DNA of 64,000 bases from Mytilisepta virgata. Its lineage: Eukaryota > Mollusca > Bivalvia > Mytilida > Mytilidae. Below, piece by piece: positions 25,176 through 34,178 of this stretch. Both the position numbers and the translations under genes were made by a program. Under the pieces are notes generated by a model. That model was not told the DNA's origin. It saw only the letters and a list, made by a program, of their open reading frames with translations, and searched no databases. The DNA is taken from NCBI GenBank assembly GCA_028015205.1, contig CM051521.1, positions 98,370,513 to 98,434,512 of the forward strand, written 5' to 3'. Numbering within the stretch: the first letter of the stretch is position 1; the number at the start of each line of letters is the position of its first letter.

Positions 25176-25896
25176 CCCATCTTATCCTAGTAAAGGCTAG
25201 ATTGACAATAAGTTTTTACTGAGTTTTCTAAAAAAAAAAAATCAGGTTATTTAGGTTGTAAATGTACGAGTGACATCTAACATGGATAAAAGAAAACACA
25301 GTTTACTGTCTACTAAAGTACAGATCGTTTCTTCTTTAATACTATGTTGGGTTATCCTTTCTCACGTTTTAGTTGTAAATTTATGATTTAAAATATTTAA
25401 CTCATTTTCATATGTAATAACCATGAGCATGTGAGATTTAAGATAAAAAAAAATCCCATTGCTTCCATTCTCCAGGTCTTATTCAATACGCTGTTGATAT
25501 TGTGCTTAAAATAAATGTATAGGAAAATACGTACAGATTCCATGATACTTATTTTAAGGCATACAATACGCATGTTTTGTCGAATCCCAAGTCATTACAT
25601 GTACTGACGACAAATAATGTTGAAAGCAAATATAACCGAATTTGTAAAGCAAAATAATCAAGCAAAACAAAAGATGAAGAACAGAAAAAACAGGTTTTTA
25701 TTAATATACATTGTTTTTTATTACGTTTGCAAGGATTAGTTTCCACTGCAATACGACTTTTGTCTATTAATTACATTAAATAATAAATATATTTTTGTAG
25801 ATCAAAGGACCAGCTGATTTTAGCAATTTTGATAATTATCCTAAAAACTCTGAAATTCCTCCAGATGAGACGTCAGGTTGGGATATAAACTTTTGA
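1553..25896 (+). CDS. PRKG1: cGMP-dependent protein kinase (PKG type I), 3' part of gene, 15 exons
   Basis: Serine/threonine kinase activated by cGMP, cytosolic, of the AGC family. Coding segments: 1553-1666, 3965-4070, 5363-5426, 7019-7096, 8194-8288, 8459-8527, 8790-8867, 11081-11219, 16263-16402, 17073-17162, 18140-18281, 20490-20653, 24087-24272, 25013-25079, 25801-25896 (TGA 25894-25896). Joined in phase they give about 541 residues. In order: end of cyclic-nucleotide site A ([15 protein letters not shown]), site B (FGEKALL then RRTANV), a linker, the glycine loop GMGGFG, the ATP-binding lysine in FALKCLKKK, catalytic loop [11 protein letters not shown], activation segment [14 protein letters not shown], and the C-tail ending SGWDINF, closest to vertebrate PKG I. 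The leucine zipper, autoinhibitory segment and start of site A must lie upstream of base 1. Seen: motifs and splice sites. Known: family function. Inferred: type I rather than type II. The next gene (CHTF18) is 8.2 kb downstream on the same strand with no evident functional link. Confidence 0.97.
1667..3964 (+). other. PKG intron, mostly unremarkable
   Basis: GTAAGT to TTACAG. Holds the 48-50 bp tandem repeat described separately; otherwise AT-rich sequence with no recognisable gene or element. Confidence 0.8.
3083..3292. repeat. Tandem repeat, four copies of 48-50 bp
   Basis: Units are keyed on CTRCCTYCAAGGGA at 3111, 3159, 3209 and 3257, each followed by a CAGGCGGCCAAGGTGGCTGT-like stretch and a GTGARAYATA stretch. 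The units are more GC-rich than their surroundings. Intronic minisatellite. Confidence 0.85.
3965..4070 (+). CDS. PRKG1: PKG exon b: end of site A and hinge
   Basis: Acceptor TTACAG, donor GTAAAT. Encodes [16 protein letters not shown] and [17 protein letters not shown], matching the helices after site A of PKG. Phase joins correctly to both neighbours. Confidence 0.94.
5363..5426 (+). CDS. PRKG1: PKG exon c: start of site B
   Basis: Acceptor TTTACAG, donor GTAAGT. Encodes [20 protein letters not shown], the conserved lead-in helix of the second cyclic-nucleotide-binding domain. Ends on a whole codon. Confidence 0.93.
5427..7018 (+). other. PKG intron
   Basis: GTAAGT to TTTCAG. Apart from the antisense open frame, nothing recognised. 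6410-6680 has a run of moderately complex sequence that reads like a dispersed repeat but shows no ends. Confidence 0.6.
5486..5917 (-). other. Uncharacterised 143-codon open frame inside a PKG intron
   Basis: Open from an ATG at 5917 to 5486 on the - strand, antisense to the PKG intron after exon c. It carries two clear hydrophobic stretches in the middle (near residues 68-85 and 88-110, around [15 protein letters not shown]). I recognise no domain. The + strand near 5743-5780 resembles mussel repeat sequence, so a transposon relic is more likely than a host gene. Confidence 0.2.
7019..7096 (+). CDS. PRKG1: PKG exon d: site B beta-barrel
   Basis: Acceptor ATTTCAG, donor GTAAGT. Encodes 26 whole codons including [16 protein letters not shown], the family's G-x-x-G-D-x-F-F strand-turn-strand. 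Confidence 0.95.
8194..8288 (+). CDS. PRKG1: PKG exon e: site B, FGEKALL
   Basis: Acceptor TTTTAG, donor GTAACA (weak but phase-correct). Encodes [20 protein letters not shown] then QCFGEKALL, the first half of the site B phosphate-binding cassette. Confidence 0.93.
8459..8527 (+). CDS. PRKG1: PKG exon f: site B, RTAN arginine
   Basis: Acceptor TTTTCAG, donor GTAAGA. Encodes [20 protein letters not shown]; the Arg of RTAN binds the cyclic phosphate. Confidence 0.94.
8790..8867 (+). CDS. PRKG1: PKG exon g: C-helix after site B and start of linker
   Basis: Acceptor TTTTTAG, donor GTATGG. Encodes [20 protein letters not shown] and then EARGAQ, matching the helix that couples site B to the kinase. 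Confidence 0.93.
9059..9118. repeat. Low-complexity T/A-rich tract
   Basis: TTTATT-type repeats running into a poly-T of about 16. In the PKG intron after exon g. Confidence 0.8.
9197..9219. repeat. (AT)n microsatellite
   Basis: About 11 AT dinucleotides in a PKG intron. Confidence 0.85.
9808..10080 (+). other. Uncharacterised 90-codon Cys-rich open frame in PKG intron
   Basis: Encodes [14 protein letters not shown], then a helix-rich part, then [12 protein letters not shown]: two CxxC pairs. No family recognised. Its intronic position and short length favour a transposon fragment (possibly a zinc-knuckle end) over a gene. Confidence 0.2.
11081..11219 (+). CDS. PRKG1: PKG exon h: linker and glycine-rich loop
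   Basis: Acceptor CTACAG, donor GTAAGT. Starts with a Gly/Ser-rich stretch ([17 protein letters not shown]), then [16 protein letters not shown] and [10 protein letters not shown], the nucleotide-positioning loop. The Ser/Gly stretch has no counterpart that I recall in fly or human PKG at this place. Confidence 0.94.
11317..12027 (+). mobile_element. Retroelement remnant: end of reverse-transcriptase ORF plus 3' tail
   Basis: The open frame at 11307-11603 encodes [20 protein letters not shown] and [19 protein letters not shown] recognise these from memory as the C-terminal part of a reverse-transcriptase ORF common in bivalve genomes. Homology continues in other frames to about 11740, so the ORF is broken. 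The sequence from about 11765 to 12027 matches the kind of 3' tail that follows this ORF (ending near TATCCCTTTAGTATTTCTTG). It is missing most of the catalytic domain and is inactive. Family assignment (Penelope-like or other) is uncertain. Confidence 0.6.
12030..16262 (+). other. Remainder of the large PKG intron
   Basis: Apart from the repeat tail at 13565-13770 and a short (CA)n(TA)n tract at 14309-14345, I see no exon, RNA gene or element with definable ends. Confidence 0.55.
13565..13770 (+). repeat. Second copy of the retroelement 3' tail
   Basis: GGAGCAGGAACTGCTTACCC and the following bases to about 13770 match 11835-11960 (for example GACTGCTTACTCTTCC, CCCGGTTTTTTGGTG) with many substitutions. 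No coding part is attached. In the same PKG intron as the first copy. Confidence 0.6.
16263..16402 (+). CDS. PRKG1: PKG exon i: ATP-binding lysine and C-helix
   Basis: Acceptor TATTTAG, donor GTAGAT. Encodes [20 protein letters not shown] then YSEKKIMM. The Lys of ALK and the Glu of SEKK form the usual kinase salt bridge. Preceded by a 5-kb intron. Confidence 0.95.
17073..17162 (+). CDS. PRKG1: PKG exon j: kinase hinge
   Basis: Acceptor GTACAG, donor GTATGT. Encodes [20 protein letters not shown] then [10 protein letters not shown], the strand 5 and hinge region typical of PKG. Confidence 0.95.
17275..17522 (-). mobile_element. tRNA-derived SINE, - strand copy lacking its extreme 5' part
   Basis: The reverse complement matches the SINE copies at 19848 and 48591: TCTAGGTAGTTCGTCATGAC, a B-box-like GTTGTGAGTTCGAATCTCAC, then the body with GCCGCGAAATAGCCAAATGT and the end GTTAAACCCCAACTAAAC-like. 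About 18 bases of the A-box region are missing next to the initial GGGG. In the PKG intron between exons j and k. No clear target duplication. Confidence 0.85.
17691..17855. repeat. Two nested perfect inverted repeats (possible MITE core)
   Basis: TATATGGACCGG (17691-17702) pairs with CCGGTCCATATA (17844-17855). Inside it, TTATATGGACCG (17721-17732) pairs with CGGTCCATATAA (17825-17836). Both pairs are perfect over 12 bases. In the PKG intron before exon k. Confidence 0.8.
18140..18281 (+). CDS. PRKG1: PKG exon k: catalytic loop
   Basis: Acceptor CTTACAG, donor GTGAGT. Encodes [17 protein letters not shown] then [14 protein letters not shown], with the catalytic Asp in YRD and the metal-binding Asn. 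Confidence 0.96.
19848..20112 (+). mobile_element. tRNA-derived SINE, full length, with target-site duplication
   Basis: Begins GGGGCCTCGATGGCAGAGTGG (tRNA A-box-like), has a B-box-like part near GTCGTGAGTTTGCTTCTCAC, then a central body and the 3' end CGGCGTAAAACCCAACC...AAACAAACA. It is flanked by the direct repeat CCAGATCTGA at 19838-19847 and 20113-20122, the mark of retroposition. The tRNA-like head resembles a long-variable-arm tRNA (Ser/Leu type). The layout is compatible with the molluscan V-SINE RUDI, but that name is a guess from memory. Confidence 0.9.
20205..20354. repeat. Tandem duplication, 2 x 75 bp
   Basis: AATTTTATAMAAGTTTGGTC through TTTCATATATCTAG occurs at 20205-20279 and again at 20280-20354, with one difference noticed (ATAAAAG versus ATACAAG). 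About 135 bases before PKG exon l. Confidence 0.95.
20490..20653 (+). CDS. PRKG1: PKG exon l: DFG and activation segment
   Basis: Acceptor TTCTAG, donor GTAAGA. Encodes [31 protein letters not shown] (activation-loop Thr in TFCGTPE) and [15 protein letters not shown]. Confidence 0.96.
20654..24086 (+). other. PKG intron between exons l and m
   Basis: A 3.4-kb intron with a T-rich low-complexity tract at 22410-22444 and a 55-bp tandem duplication near 23880. No exon or element otherwise recognised. Confidence 0.6.
23879..23987. repeat. Tandem duplication, 2 x 55 bp
   Basis: TTCGAGGTTTGGTTACTTTG recurs at 23881 and 23936, each followed by AGATYATACCAAGACTGATA. Three differences noticed. About 100 bases before PKG exon m. 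Confidence 0.9.
24087..24272 (+). CDS. PRKG1: PKG exon m: kinase C-lobe
   Basis: Acceptor TTTCAG, donor GTGAGT. Encodes [19 protein letters not shown] and [17 protein letters not shown], the conserved AGC substrate-lobe helices. Confidence 0.95.
25013..25079 (+). CDS. PRKG1: PKG exon n: C-lobe end
   Basis: Acceptor GATTTTAG, donor GTGAGA at 25080. Encodes [14 protein letters not shown] then MIPPIVPK. A (TA)n tract starts 13 bases inside the following intron. Confidence 0.94.
25092..25171. repeat. Long (TA)n microsatellite, about 39-40 units
   Basis: Uninterrupted TA dinucleotides. The tract begins 13 bases after the exon n donor (GTGAGA at 25080). Open frames through it (YIYIYI runs) are artefacts. 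Confidence 0.97.
25801..25896 (+). CDS. PRKG1: PKG exon o: AGC C-tail and stop
   Basis: Acceptor TTTGTAG. Encodes [15 protein letters not shown] and [12 protein letters not shown], then TGA at 25894-25896. A consensus donor GTAAGT at 25911, 14 bases after the stop, suggests a spliced 3' untranslated region. Confidence 0.95.
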   Translation: MKGPADFSNFDNYPKNSEIPPDETSGWDINF

Positions 25897-25910
25897 AAAC
25901 TTTTACAATT

Positions 25911-26396
25911 GTAAGTATTATTCTTTTTGTTTTCTTGCTTTAATAAATGTTAGGAAACTTGCATATTCAAATATATACATTTTTATATATAAGAATTTTT
26001 TATGACTTGAAGTACATGTATAGAAATGATTTTTGATGTATAAAGAATTAGCTCTGAATGTCTGTCAGTCAGTTCAAGTTATAACAAAATCTACAAAAAT
26101 GTGTCAACCTGATGAAAAAGAATAAATGAGGTTTTTATTCCATAAATGTAATGACTACAGTGTCTTGGTTTGGGTTCCATAGAATTGACATCGTTTTTTT
26201 TTTCTTAGCCCTCGTTAACAAGGCCATATTAGCTGAAACAATGGACCATTTTAACTTTTAAATTTTGTTGGGTTTTTCTCAAGTTTAAATAAAATACCCT
26301 TCCATATTAATATACAATTTTTGTAATAATTTCAGAATTTTCATTGTAACAAAATGTCCAAATATTTATATTTACATGTTCTCCATTTAATTACAG
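25911..26396 (+). other. Possible intron in the PKG 3' untranslated region
   Basis: Consensus donor GTAAGT at 25911-25916 and acceptor TTAATTACAG ending at 26396. The donor lies 14 bases after the stop, too close to trigger decay of the transcript by the usual 50-nt rule. If it is not spliced, the AATAAA at 25942-25947 could be the polyadenylation signal. Confidence 0.4.
25942..25947 (+). promoter_or_regulatory. Candidate PKG polyadenylation signal AATAAA
   Basis: AATAAA 46 bases after the stop codon. Others lie at 26121-26126 and 26995-27000. In AT-rich DNA such hexamers are common, so none is certain. Confidence 0.25.
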
Positions 26397-29300
26397 AGTA
26401 CAATCCAAGATGCCAAAGGAAATAGAATCATTATGCTCAAGAAGACAAATATAAACATGACAGACAAATTGATATATGTAAAAAGCATGTCATTCAGTAT
26501 TTGACGTTGTTACAGAATTACTAAACATATGCAGATCATCACAGTTTTATGTTTACATTTACACGAATCAAAAGTATAAAATACATTCCATTACATCAAA
26601 TGAGAAAAAGTTTGAGTGGAAGGAGTGGATTATTACCTCAAATATTATTTTTTTATTCCATTATTGTAATTGTTTGAAATTATTTTGTCTTGTAAAGTCA
26701 TTCAAGGTTTACATATGTTACAGTGCTATATTTATATGTTTAACTCATAAAATGAAAACTTTGTAATAAGGACTTGCAAGATGTTATCCTAAAATTGAGT
26801 TTACTGAAAAAACAGTTATTGTATTAGTTGGAAAATCTAGAATTTTATATAATAATAATAATAGTAATGTTAATAATAATACATTAGAGATTTTATTAAT
26901 CATTTAATTTGTGCTTTGTATATTTTATTTGTCCCTTTTGGGTTATTAATTTGACATGATATTTATTAAGTAAAAAGTTAACTATCAAATTTGGAATAAA
27001 TCATGGATTATAGATTATGTCAATTGTTCAGTATGCCAATGGCTGGCAGATATAGATTAAAAGGGATTAGTTTGAATATATATTATGTATCAATTTTTTT
27101 TATATATTGCAACTTGATCATGGCGGCATATTCTTTTCTTTTTTCAGGAAAAAATATACACTGTATTACCATACGTTTAATAATTTGAAATATTATCTGT
27201 CTCATTATATCTAATGTCAAAATAATTAGAATAACAAGAACAATATGTTGATGAATGTCACCAAAAGAGGCTAAAAACTCGGAAAATATCATGCTGTTTG
27301 TGGGAATGAAGAAGTTTAAAGAATATCAGAATATTAAATAAAGTTTAAAAAATAAATCATATTAAAAACAGATTCTAGCTTAATGAAAAACGATAATAAT
27401 TATATATTAATTAAAGACAATTTTCGTATGGAAAGTTACTTCATCTTCAGCTGTTTATATGTGTATAATAAAAGATGTGGGCATTCGAAATTCAAATTTA
27501 TATATATTTTATAATAAAAAAATTTTAGTTTTCATTCTTATCTAGAGATCAAATTAACTGGAATCTGAGATAAAAAAAACATGTATATGTAAACCCATTC
27601 TATAATAACAATTTACATGCACAAAGTGTGCACATGTTGAAAAATTACCTCTCATTAGGGCTGCTCAAGGTCTAAAATTCGAGAAATAAACAATAAAATG
27701 TAAAAAAAAGGAAAGGTCAATAATGACATACCAATCAATAAGAAGTAGAAACAAGAGCCCATCATTTTGCAAGGCAGATTAAATGCCAACATGATAAAAA
27801 AAAAAGTAAAAAGCAAAAAAGGTTCTAATGGGAAAAAAACTATGGGTCAATTAGATCTCCTTCCGTATGCAATGTTTAAAATTCTATAAAAAAAAATGGC
27901 TTCCTTTTTTATTGCATTTATCTGGATATTTTAATTTATAAATGCAAGTAAGTAACTTGAACATGTATATTGATTTATTTTGGTAATGATTTGATATGGT
28001 GCTAATGTTAAGTATTGGGTGTCAAAATGGGTGCTAAGTGGGAATCGTCTATGTAATTTAATTGCATGTGCCAGTTTGTAAAACACTTTGGATGTTACAT
28101 ATAAAAATTAACGGATAAGGGTTATGCGTAATTAAGAAACACCCCATTATTTTAGATTATTAACCGCTAGTGTCCGTCATTTAGCTTTGAAATGAGGATC
28201 AACATTCCGCTCCAAAATAAAATATAAAAAAACGGTAATATTTGACTTTTTTTTAAATTTGCAAAATATAGATCTGTTTTAATATTTGGAATGTATGGAA
28301 ATGGTTAACCATGACATATTTATATTATCTGCATATTCTGTTTTAAATAAATGATTTGTTTATTAATGCAAACTTTGATTTGTTATTACAGTTACTGATA
28401 TAGACTTTTTATTTTTAGTCAGAAAGAATCATAAATGTATCTTAAAACATCGAATAGTATGATGTTACAAGTTTTGATTTTGAATCTTTTTTTTGCAATT
28501 TTAAATGTTATTTTGTTTTGTCTTGTTTTATTTGAATTTTCTGTTCTAAATGGTACATGTTAAATGGGCAAAGGAATGACAGAAACTCCATCAATTTGAT
28601 TTTTATGTGGATTAGCAATATCTGTTTAAATATGTTGTGTTATTTACTGATGAGATGCAAACTATTAACATTAAATCTGAACAAAATCACTGAAACTAGT
28701 ATTGAATTTATTTGTAAACTATAAGGGGCTTTTATGAAAGCAATGCCATAAAAGATCTAACACCTTTATCATTTACAAGGACAATATGTTGATTTGTATT
28801 TTAAAAATCGTGTTGTTGGTGCAAAATTGCATCCGAAGATAATAACATGATGATTTTCATATAAAATGTAGTTGCAATACAAAATGTTTGGAAATAAACA
28901 GTCATATATGCTCATAATGCCAGTCTCAAATTAGTATGGTTTCAAATTTACTATTCAATGATTGCATTATAATTTCGTTTTCCAATGTCCAACGTCTCTC
29001 CAATTATTTTACAAAGATTTAGTAATTAGAAAGAAACCTGTGCGATTTTCAAATTAAAAAATATTATGTCTCCCTGATAGCAAACAATGACCAACATATG
29101 CAAAATCACTGAATAACAATCAACAATTTCAAAAATATAATGTGTACATCTTAAATATACATTGTATAACCAATAAACATTTTAAGTGAATAACAATCCA
29201 GAAAAAACTTGATATCACCTTACAAAAACTACATACCCTCCAAATGATTCGAAGGCGAATAATAGAAAATAGATCGGATTGAACATCTTTTGAAATAGCT

Positions 29301-30979
29301 GACATCTCAATGTTGAGCATATTTTGCCTACGCACCCATCAAAGTGCCATAATCTGATAATACAATAGGACAATATTGTTGGCCGCTTTCAGGTTCAATA
29401 CTCCAACTATGTCCAATCTACAAAATGTGATGCCAAAAATTATTAGATCCAACATAAGAAAAATCAGTTATTTATTTTGAAAATATTTCCAAAATAGAAG
29501 CTGCTCAATTTCAATATTTATCCCATAAATTTGCCGATGAAAGTTCCAATATTGTGAAGATAAAACTCTTCAGAATACACAACGTAAATATTTGTCCAAT
29601 ATCAACAAAAGAATACCGAAAATTCTACAATACCAAAATGCAAAGACAAGGCTAATTCGCTAACAAACAACTAAAGGAACAAACAAACAACAAGAAACAA
29701 CTAAAGGAGCAAACGCACACAGCAAACCAAAGAGAATCAGAACAAGACAACAAAACATCGGGAGCGACATTAGGTTATCCGGAAGGGTAACCATGTCCTG
29801 CTTCGTTGATACATTCGTTGGACATCCAGTAGTAAGAAATGAAATCTAAATAAAGATATCTATTCTCATTTTTAAGATAGAAACTTCGAATCGGTCGATC
29901 AAGTCGTGATAAATGAACTATTAAACTCAATTCCTTGCACACAATAGGCATGTCTGTATTCTCCTTCATCAGGTACGCTTGTGAACAAAACTTTGCGAAA
30001 CCAAATATAGTTATCATTCTGATCATTAAAAACGTTGTACCAGCAGCTGTATTACCTCCGCCGTAATAATATATGTCCCAAGCGATCTCAGAGCCACAGT
30101 GGAGGTCACCAAAGTTTGAGATATTTGTTGGTTATATCTTACATAATATTTAGAATTAGACCTAACCATACTTCTTTTGTTATTCAGGTAATAGATTCAT
30201 TTTTGTCTCTTTGGTAATAACACCCGTTTTCTACCTGTTTCGGAATGCTGTAGTGTGTCTCTATTGTTCCTTCGGGTTTCTTGCTGAGGTACGGCTTATT
30301 TTTATCACCTTCCTCCCATTGCAAGAACTGCATCAGTATGTGCAATCATCAGATTAAGAAACCCTGACACATCCACTTCTTATTGAGATTTATACACAGA
30401 CGTTAGTCAAAACTTTATGAAAAAAGATTATTTAACAATTGTAATTATCCTAATGCACGATGACTTTAACATTAACATTTAGAAAGGGATCTGTTCAACA
30501 CAAAATGGTACGAAGTTTCTATCTCAGATTGAGATTTCATGCTATAGCGAAATCTCAACAAACTTGACATTTTATCTCACTTTAAATATCGAGTTTACGG
30601 AGCTGAACACGCTTTTCTTTTTCCCGACTGATTTCCCCTCACCCTCCAGTTCTGACGTGCTCTGGTGTTTTGTGCTGTTTTGTTCTGTTTTCCTCTGGTT
30701 TGCTGTGTGTTTTTATTCTTTTAGTGATTCTCCGTGTCTATGGATATTTTGAAGTGTAATCTTTAATTGCTTAAAACTAGGTATTGTTTTGTCTTCATTT
30801 GTTCAGATATTGTGTGGAATTTGTGTATAATTGTGTACATCAAATTTACTTTTTACTTTTTACATAGACCCTTCTTTGGGCCAATATTTAAATCATATGT
30901 AGAGTATTTAACACGGTCTTTACATATTTCCTTTGAATAGACATTACCGAGTAGGGTCGATACACGAAGAGGAAGTATA
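26397..30979. other. PKG 3' flank and intergenic sequence
   Basis: Probably includes PKG 3' untranslated sequence at its start. No other gene recognised. 29640-29830 (with TTATCCGGAAGGGTAACCAT) resembles part of a dispersed mussel repeat, read from memory. The rest is AT-rich with no definable structure. Confidence 0.5.
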
Positions 30980-32900
30980 TGATATAAGATAAGATAAGAT
31001 AAGAAAACTTTATTTTGATTCGGCATGGTATAAAACATATATAAACATAAGCTCTGGTGAGCTTTTTACCGAATATAAAGACGTATACAAAACAAATAAA
31101 ACAAAGCATCATGTACATTCAAAACATTCAACTAATTAAAACCACGTATCAAACAAAATTACAGGGGTCTAGCAATCTTATATAAAAAAAATTTATAAAT
31201 TCATTAAAAAATTTAAATAGAAGTGTTTGACAGAAACAGTCAGCAGCTCAAGTGGCAAGCGCCTCTATGGGTCTCCTGACAACATGTCAGCAGCGGTAAA
31301 AATCGAAAAGCTTAAAAATAAGCACTAGATAGCAAAGTAATTTATATAAGCTAAAAAATTTGCGTTAATAAATATATTAAGAAAGCACTATAATACTAAA
31401 CAAACTAAAACTAAAAAATGAGTTGCAGAGCTGACAGTATAATAGCAAATACTTAGAAATCAAATGCATGCAAAACAGCGACATTTGGAACCATTCCAAG
31501 ACTGAATCAAGTTTTAAATTGAGAAAAAGCGTTTTCTGTCCTAAAATGGTCCGGAAGACTGTTCCACAGTGTAGCTGCAGCATATTTAAACGATTTTTAC
31601 CACAAGTAGATGTTCTTACCCGGGGAACATCTAATATATTACTGTATCTAAAAGAGTGCTTGTTGGATTTAAATTTTAGAAGACTGTTCAAACGTGAAGG
31701 AGCAATATTATTTATAATCTTAAAAGTTTCTAATGCCATAGTCCTGATTCTGCGCACAGAAGAGTTGACACCTTAGCCTTATCCACAAGTTGTAGTCGTC
31801 ATACACAAACCGGAGTGCTCTTTCTTGCACTTTTTCTAATTTCGTAATATTTTTTTTCAGTGCAAAAATGCCAAGCCAAAGGGCAGAAATTAAAATTACT
31901 CAATATAAAAGTATAAAATATAGTGAGTTTATTTAATTTGGAAAGAAAAGGTCCTAAACGTCTCAACATATTAAGCTGCTGAGATGCTTTTCTACATAAA
32001 TTACTAATACATTGTAATATGCAAATCAAAATTTAACTGGTAGTCAATGTAAGTGACCGACAATTTTACCACAGTTTCGCAATATAAGTTATAATTTTGA
32101 ATATGTATTGATGGGCTCTTCTCAAAAGTCTTTTTTGCCAACTGCTAACACCTGGAATTTGTCAGGATTAGCTTGCATTTTATTAAATTTAAACCAGTCA
32201 ATCAATTGTTTGGATTCATCTTCTAATGTAGATATTAGCTTGTCAAAATCAGGACTAAAGAACGATAATGTGTTGTCATCTGCATAGTTGATCATAGTTA
32301 TACAATGAGCTCTGCTTAATAAAATAAAAAATATCGTTTATAAAAAGTTATATATGGGCCTGTGGAACACCTTTCTGGATATCAGCCCAACTGCTTAGTA
32401 TGTTGCCAACTTTTATTTGTTGTTTTCTATTTGATAAATATGATTTTAAAAGGGACACTGAAGAGAAAAAACACCATAAAAGGATAGTTTGTCTAGTAAA
32501 ATTTCATGAGGTAAGCAATCAAAAGCTTTGGTAGGGTCCATTAAAACTGAGTTTCTAATACATTTTCATACAACGTGGAAAAAAATGGTAGAACACTTAC
32601 TGGGCAATAATTAGTTTTTATTAATGGATCATTTTTCTTGTGAAGTGGAGTGACTTGGGCCTCCTTTAGTCGATCTGGGAATACACCAGAGTCAATAGAT
32701 AAATTTATTAGCTGTGGCGCAAAAACAGATTTACTATGTTTCACAATTTTAGCTGGAATGCCGTAACAGCCAGTAGCCTTTTTTAATATATGTTTTATTT
32801 ATGTTAATTTAAAAAGTAGATCAATTGTACTTGCTTTTTAAACCATTAATAACATCATTCAAGGGTATGTCAAAGTCAAAGGTGAAACTGAAAAGTCAAA
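30980..32900 (-). mobile_element. Non-LTR retrotransposon (LINE, CR1/Jockey-like), 5'-truncated, with (TTATC)n tail
   Basis: On the - strand, from about 32900 downwards: KKATGC then IPAKIVKHSK, FPDRLKEAQVTPLHKKNDPL (32.7-32.6 kb), MDPTKAFDCLPHEILLDKL (about 32.5 kb), GVPQ, then NYADDNTLSFFSPDFDK with the catalytic YADD at 32275-32286. Further on come FILSNFNFCPLAWHFC (31.9 kb) and MRRIRTMALETFKIINNIAP with SFRYSNILDVPRVRT (31.7 kb). The 3' end is a short (ATAAG)n tract at 30983-31003 (TTATC on the element strand), typical of CR1/L2-like tails. Frame breaks and stops split the ORF, so it is inactive. It lies between PKG and CHTF18. Confidence 0.85.
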
Positions 32901-34039
32901 TTCAAGGGTATATTGCAGTATTATGAATAACACAATGTCTTTAGAGTAGTTTTGGTTTTGAGACATCTTGAGTTGAAATATCTTTAACTTCAAAAATGCT
33001 ATATTAATAATTCTTGGATATTTCCAGTCGTACTAATCTTCATGTTGGCGTAATTTGTATTTTTGACATGTTACTCCTCTTCACTGTACGTGTACATGTA
33101 TCGAATATATGATCAGATAACTTTATTAGAACAAACAATAAATGGTTATGGCAACAAAATACAAGCAAATTACAACTATTATACAATATACATGTATATA
33201 TATCGAATGAGCATCCGTGTAACCAAATAACTATTATTCAATGCAGGTTTAGACTTTTCTTGATAGGCCAAATTGAAATGAAAAATAGAAAAATAAGGAC
33301 AGTTTAATAATTTTATAGTTGTACGAACAAATCGAAATGATAATTTCTAAGGTCTAGAGAAAAGTTTCTGTTTATTGATTGATTCTAAGAAATTGTGATG
33401 TGTGAAATAATGACTCGAACCACAAGAATACCGATATCTTTGAAGTATTTTTATCGAGGTATTTGAATACCCATAATTATAATTAGTCAGATATTGAAAG
33501 AAAAACATTAGATTTGATATAGATACGAAACTAAAGAATTTTCATAGCTGCCTGTCGAAACAAATTAAATGAAATTAAAAATGAGGGTCAGGCGAAAATT
33601 CAAAGCATATAAAAATAAATATAATAACACGTTCATGACGGTATGTAATAGACAGAATAATCCAAAGACACATACATACGTCTAACGGTCAAAAATAAAT
33701 TCTCATATACGATCATATATACATTTTTGTACCGTCATGCTTCATTAAAAAAAACATTTCCTAGCTGAAGGCAGAGAGAAAATAAGTGTTATGTTCTTAG
33801 CTTTTACAACCCACAGAATTTTAATCATTATTTATATATTTCTATAAAAATATTATAGAATAATTCAGAGTATTTAAGAATTTCGTTAAAATCATGATAA
33901 TCAGATAATTGAATTCATTTACCCGGATTTAATTCAGCACCTTTACCGGATCTGTCTACTTAATATTAGTCTGAAAAATGTTTGAAATAAGTAGTATCAC
34001 TCGAAGGATAAACAAGATATAAATTAACATTTGCGCGGA
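32901..34039. other. Intergenic sequence upstream of CHTF18
   Basis: AT-rich. No gene, RNA or element with clear ends. 33080-33480 may be a further decayed repeat. Confidence 0.5.
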
Positions 34040-34114
34040 ATTTGCAAAATTCAGAAGATGACAAAAGTAACATAACAGTATATTTTTTCGGTATAAAACG
34101 GTAGTCATTTCAAT
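34040..34114 (+). promoter_or_regulatory. CHTF18: Immediate 5' flank / 5' untranslated region of CHTF18
   Basis: An in-frame TAA at 34094-34096 lies upstream of the ATG at 34115, so translation cannot begin earlier in this exon. The start has A at -3 and G at +4. TATAAA at 34092-34097 is only 18 bases before the ATG and is probably not the core promoter. Confidence 0.35.
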
Positions 34115-34178
34115 ATGGAGGATGATTTTGAATTGGCATATGCGGATGAACTGGATGCATTGGACAGCTTTGAAGATG
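34115..34178 (+). CDS. CHTF18: CHTF18 exon 1
   Basis: Start [23 protein letters not shown], donor GTAAGA at 34179. Acidic opening similar to human MED...DDF...ELE. An upstream in-frame stop fixes the start. Confidence 0.9.

Noticed and set aside
24969..25190. Open frames with long YIYIYI runs on both strands
   Set aside because: They are translations of the (TA)n microsatellite after a splice donor; only 25013-25079 is exon.
31468..31776. 102-codon + strand frame opposite the LINE
   Set aside because: Antisense shadow of the LINE C-terminal coding region on the - strand.
34092..34097. TATAAA just upstream of the CHTF18 start
   Set aside because: Only 18 bases before the ATG, so a transcript set by it would begin at or after the start codon; AT-rich DNA gives such words by chance.
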